5,969 bases of DNA from contig CALKVR010000100.1 in the NCBI GenBank assembly GCA_938004815.1, positions 1 through 5,969 of the forward strand. The letters are read 5' to 3'. Below, one piece after another: positions 3,296 to 5,969 of the stretch. The DNA is from an uncultured Polyangiaceae bacterium. Lineage in GTDB: Bacteria > Myxococcota_A > Polyangia > Polyangiales > Polyangiaceae. The notes below the pieces were generated by a model, which worked only from the letters and a program-made list of their open reading frames with translations, was not told the origin of the DNA and searched no databases. Made by a program: the position numbers and the translations under genes. How positions within the stretch are numbered: position 1 is the stretch's first letter; every line of letters starts with the position of its first letter.

Positions 3296-5969
3296 ATGGG
3301 CCTCGTCGACTTCGCGGTCAAGCGGTGGCAGCTCACGCTCGTCGCGCTCATCGGGTTGATCGCGCTCGGCGCGCAATCACTTCAGGCGTTCCCGACGTTC
3401 GCGGTCGTCTCGGTGCTGCCCGGGGCCAGCCCCTCCGACGTCGAGCGCCTGGTCGTCGACCCGCTCGAGGCGCGGCTCGACCGCCTCGACGACATCAAGA
3501 CGATCAAGACCCAGATCGACGAGGGCCTGGCCGTCATCCAGGTCGAGTTCGTCGCCAGCGCCGATCCCGACGAGAAGTACGACGAGGTTTTGCGCGAGGC
3601 GACCGCGGCCAAGAGCGAGCTGCCGAGCGAGCTCGCGGCCCTCGAGGTTCGGCGGTTCAACGCCGCCAACGTCAACATTCTCCAGCTCGCGCTCGTGAGC
3701 GAGACGGCGCCGTACCGCGAGATCGAGGACCGAGCGCGCGATCTCGAGCGCCGCCTCGAGGGCGTGCCCGGTGTCGGCGACGTCGTCATCACGGGCCTTC
3801 CCGAGCAAGAGGTCGCGGTCGCGCTCGACCTCGAGCGTATGGTCGCGCTCGGTGTCTCGCCGGTCGAGGTCGCGAACGCGATCGGGCTCGACGCGGCCAA
3901 CGTGCCGGCTGGCACCGTCGACGCGGGGGCGCGCCGCCTGGGTGTGAAGACGAGCGGTGACTACGAGACCGTAGACGAGATCGCCGACACGCCCGTGCGC
4001 GCGACCGGTGATGGTGACGTCTTGCGTGTGCGCGACGTCGCCGACGTCCGGCTTCGCGACGCCGAAGCGACCCAGTTCGCGCGCTACGACGGTAAGCGCG
4101 CCGTCTTCGTCGCGGCGCCGCAAAAAGAGGGGCAGAACGTCTTCACCGTGCGCGAGCGCCTGGGCGTCGAGCTCGACGCCTGGGAGAAGGGGCTGCCCCC
4201 CGCGGTGACGCTGGAGCGCGGGTTCGATCAGTCCAAGAACGTCGCCCATCGTCTGGGTGGGTTCGTGCGCGACTTCGGTTTGGCGATCGTGCTCGTGCTG
4301 GTCACGCTGCTACCGCTCGGCCTGCGTGCGTCGCTGGTGGTGATGGTGTCGATACCGCTCTCGCTCGCGGTGGGCGTGTCGCTGCTGCACGCGCTCGGGT
4401 TCAGCATCAACCAGCTCAGCATCGTCGGCTTCGTGATCGCCCTCGGCCTCCTCGTCGATGACTCGGTCGTCGTGGTCGAGAACACGGCCCGCTGGATACG
4501 CGAGGGCACGCCGCCGAGAGAGGCCGCCATCCTCGCGACCAAGCAGATCACGCTCAGTGTGCTCGGCTGCACTGCGACGCTCATCCTCGCCTTCGTCCCG
4601 CTCCTGTTCTTGCCGGGGACGGCGGGCATGTTCATTCGCAGCATGCCCGTGGCGGTGGTCGTCACGATCGCGGCGTCGCTCGTCGTCTCGCTCACGGTGG
4701 TTCCGTTTCTGGCGAGCCGGCTGCTCCGGCCCGAGGCCGGGCACGGCAACGTCGTGTTCCGCGCGATGAGCTGGGTCATCGGCTTCAGCTTTCGCCCCGT
4801 CCTGGCGCGCGCGCTCGCCTGGCCGAAGACGACCGTCGTCCTCGGCGTCGCGCTCTTCGCAGGCAGCCTCGCGCTCGTGCCCGAGATCGGCTTCAGCCTG
4901 TTTCCCAAGGCCAACATCCCTCAGTTCATGGTGACGGTCCGAGCGCCCGAGGGCGCGAGCCTGGCCGAGACCGATCGGGCGGCCCGCTTCGTGGAGGGGG
5001 TCCTCGCGCGCCACGCCGACGTCGAGAACGTCGCCACCACCGTCGGGCGCGGCAACCCGCAGATCTACTACAACATGAACGCGCCCGACGAGCGGCCCAA
5101 CTACGCCGAGCTCTTCGCGCAGATCCGCGGCTACGAGCCGGCGCGCGCGTCGCGCATGTTCGACGCCATCCGCGCCGAGCTCGCCGAGTATCCCGGCGCG
5201 CGCCTCGAGCTCAAAGAGTTCGAGAACGGGCCCCCGCTCGACGCGCCCATCGCCTTGCGTGTGCTCGGGAACGACACCGCGAAGCTCGAGGCGGCGGCCG
5301 CGCGGGTCGAGGCGATCGTCGAGCAGACGAGCGGCACGCGTGACGTGCGCAACCCGGCTCGCGATCGGCGCACCGACTTGCGCGTCGTCATCGACCGCGT
5401 CAAGGCGGCGAGCTTGGGGATCGCCCAGCCCGACATCGACCGCTCGGTACGCCTCGCCCTCTCGGGCCTCGTCCCCGCGGGTTACCGCCTGGCCGGTCGC
5501 GACGAGAGCCTCGATATCCGCCTGGTGGTCGCTCGCGACGACGCGGCCGCTCCCGCCGTGCCGGGGGGCGCTCGGCCCACGCTCGAGCTGCTCGACCGCG
5601 TCTACGTGCCCGCGCCTGGCGGCGCAGTACCGCTTGCGCAGGTCGCGACGGTCGCGTTCGAGCCGTCGCCCACGAGCATCCGGCACTTTCAGCGAGAGCG
5701 CACCGTGGTGGTCACCTCGCAGATCGCCAGCGGCGCCAACACCGACCGGCTGACGAAGCAGATCCTCGCCGAGGTCGGGTCGCTCGATCTGCCCGACGGC
5801 GTGCGCGTCGTCGCCGCCGGTGAGATCGAGAGCCGCCAAGAGAGCTTCGGCGGCATCGGCGCCGCCAGTCTGCTCGCGCTCTTCGGCGTACTCGCCGTGC
5901 TCGTCCTCGAGTTCCGCACCTTCAAGAGCACGCTGATCGTTGCGTCGGTCGTTCCGCTCGGCGTCGTCG
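3296..5969 (+). CDS. RND-superfamily efflux permease, AcrB-like (3' partial)
   Basis: The proton-driven inner-membrane pump of the module. The frame is open from ATG 3296 to the window edge, giving 891 residues of an expected ~1030-1050. TM1 lies at about 11-30 (WQLTLVALIGLIALG). A periplasmic porter domain follows, with the family signature VSVLPGASPSDVERLVVDPLE (about 38-58). TM2 to TM6 fall between about 325 and 475, TM7 at about 512-529, the second porter domain at about 535-850, and TM8 at about 854-871; TM9 has just begun. TM4 carries GLLVDDSVVVVEN with D388 and D389, equivalent to the proton-relay pair D407/D408 of AcrB. The partner Lys and Arg of TM10-TM11 lie beyond the window. Downstream of TM7 the sequence reads LFPKANIPQF, different from the PEEDQG-like segment of classic AcrB, which suggests a separate, less studied branch of the family. 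Substrate unknown. No frameshift or stop is seen, and the gene starts one base after the adaptor stop. Confidence 0.95.
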   Translation, partial: MGLVDFAVKRWQLTLVALIGLIALGAQSLQAFPTFAVVSVLPGASPSDVERLVVDPLEARLDRLDDIKTIKTQIDEGLAVIQVEFVASADPDEKYDEVLREATAAKSELPSELAALEVRRFNAANVNILQLALVSETAPYREIEDRARDLERRLEGVPGVGDVVITGLPEQEVAVALDLERMVALGVSPVEVANAIGLDAANVPAGTVDAGARRLGVKTSGDYETVDEIADTPVRATGDGDVLRVRDVADVRLRDAEATQFARYDGKRAVFVAAPQKEGQNVFTVRERLGVELDAWEKGLPPAVTLERGFDQSKNVAHRLGGFVRDFGLAIVLVLVTLLPLGLRASLVVMVSIPLSLAVGVSLLHALGFSINQLSIVGFVIALGLLVDDSVVVVENTARWIREGTPPREAAILATKQITLSVLGCTATLILAFVPLLFLPGTAGMFIRSMPVAVVVTIAASLVVSLTVVPFLASRLLRPEAGHGNVVFRAMSWVIGFSFRPVLARALAWPKTTVVLGVALFAGSLALVPEIGFSLFPKANIPQFMVTVRAPEGASLAETDRAARFVEGVLARHADVENVATTVGRGNPQIYYNMNAPDERPNYAELFAQIRGYEPARASRMFDAIRAELAEYPGARLELKEFENGPPLDAPIALRVLGNDTAKLEAAAARVEAIVEQTSGTRDVRNPARDRRTDLRVVIDRVKAASLGIAQPDIDRSVRLALSGLVPAGYRLAGRDESLDIRLVVARDDAAAPAVPGGARPTLELLDRVYVPAPGGAVPLAQVATVAFEPSPTSIRHFQRERTVVVTSQIASGANTDRLTKQILAEVGSLDLPDGVRVVAAGEIESRQESFGGIGAASLLALFGVLAVLVLEFRTFKSTLIVASVVPLGVV

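Noticed and set aside
3377..4249. Minus-strand open frame (290 codons) antisense to the permease N-terminal half
   Set aside because: Same explanation: a low-complexity mirror of the permease codons, with no recognisable motif.
4310..5839. Long open frame (509 codons) on the minus strand antisense to the permease
   Set aside because: The translation is rich in Arg, Asp, Glu and His without domain character. The plus-strand frame encodes a clear RND permease with ordered membrane segments. Long antisense frames are expected in GC-rich DNA.
1..5969. Possible mobile element, CRISPR array, tRNA or defence system
   Set aside because: No direct-repeat array, terminal inverted repeats, transposase, integrase or cloverleaf was noticed on either strand. 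The genes read as an ordinary efflux locus beside an unrelated surface protein.

Overview
The window is high-GC DNA with strong G/C preference at third codon positions. The best clue to its origin is the first gene: a Gly/Ser/Thr-rich linker followed by a CGDGVVDPLEQC segment matching the 'Myxococcus cysteine-rich repeat'. Together with the base composition this suggests a myxobacterium (Myxococcota, perhaps Polyangia-like). That is inference from protein style, not a database match.

Layout. (1) Positions 2-1069 (+) hold the 3' part of a secreted or surface protein with a PPC-like beta-sandwich region, a Myxococcus-type disulfide repeat and a C-terminal C-type-lectin-like domain. Its N-terminus lies before the window. 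(2) Positions 1070-1141 separate convergent genes and contain a perfect 11-bp inverted repeat, a likely two-way terminator. (3) Positions 1142-1417 (-) encode a small, highly charged protein of unknown function. (4) Positions 1308-2120 (-) encode a TetR-family repressor with a WHG-type ligand domain; its reading frame runs about 110 nt into the small gene. (5) The divergent intergenic region 2121-2199 carries a perfect 17-bp palindrome, the likely TetR operator, inside a probable promoter for the + strand operon. (6) Positions 2200-3294 (+) encode a periplasmic adaptor (membrane fusion) lipoprotein. (7) One base later, 3296 to the window end (+), lies an RND-superfamily inner-membrane permease cut off at residue 891, with TM1-TM8 and the proton-relay Asp pair visible.

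How it works together. Items 4-7 form a self-contained, locally regulated tripartite efflux module: repressor, shared operator, adaptor and pump. No outer-membrane channel (TolC/OprM type) is present; it may lie downstream or be encoded elsewhere. The substrate cannot be inferred.

There is no gene-free stretch longer than about 80 bases. I saw no tRNA, rRNA, CRISPR array, insertion sequence or phage signature. Most of the window is ordinary biology. The points deserving a second look are the compact operator/promoter region, the out-of-frame repressor/small-gene overlap, the uncharacterised small protein, and the lectin domain with QPD but a degraded WND motif.
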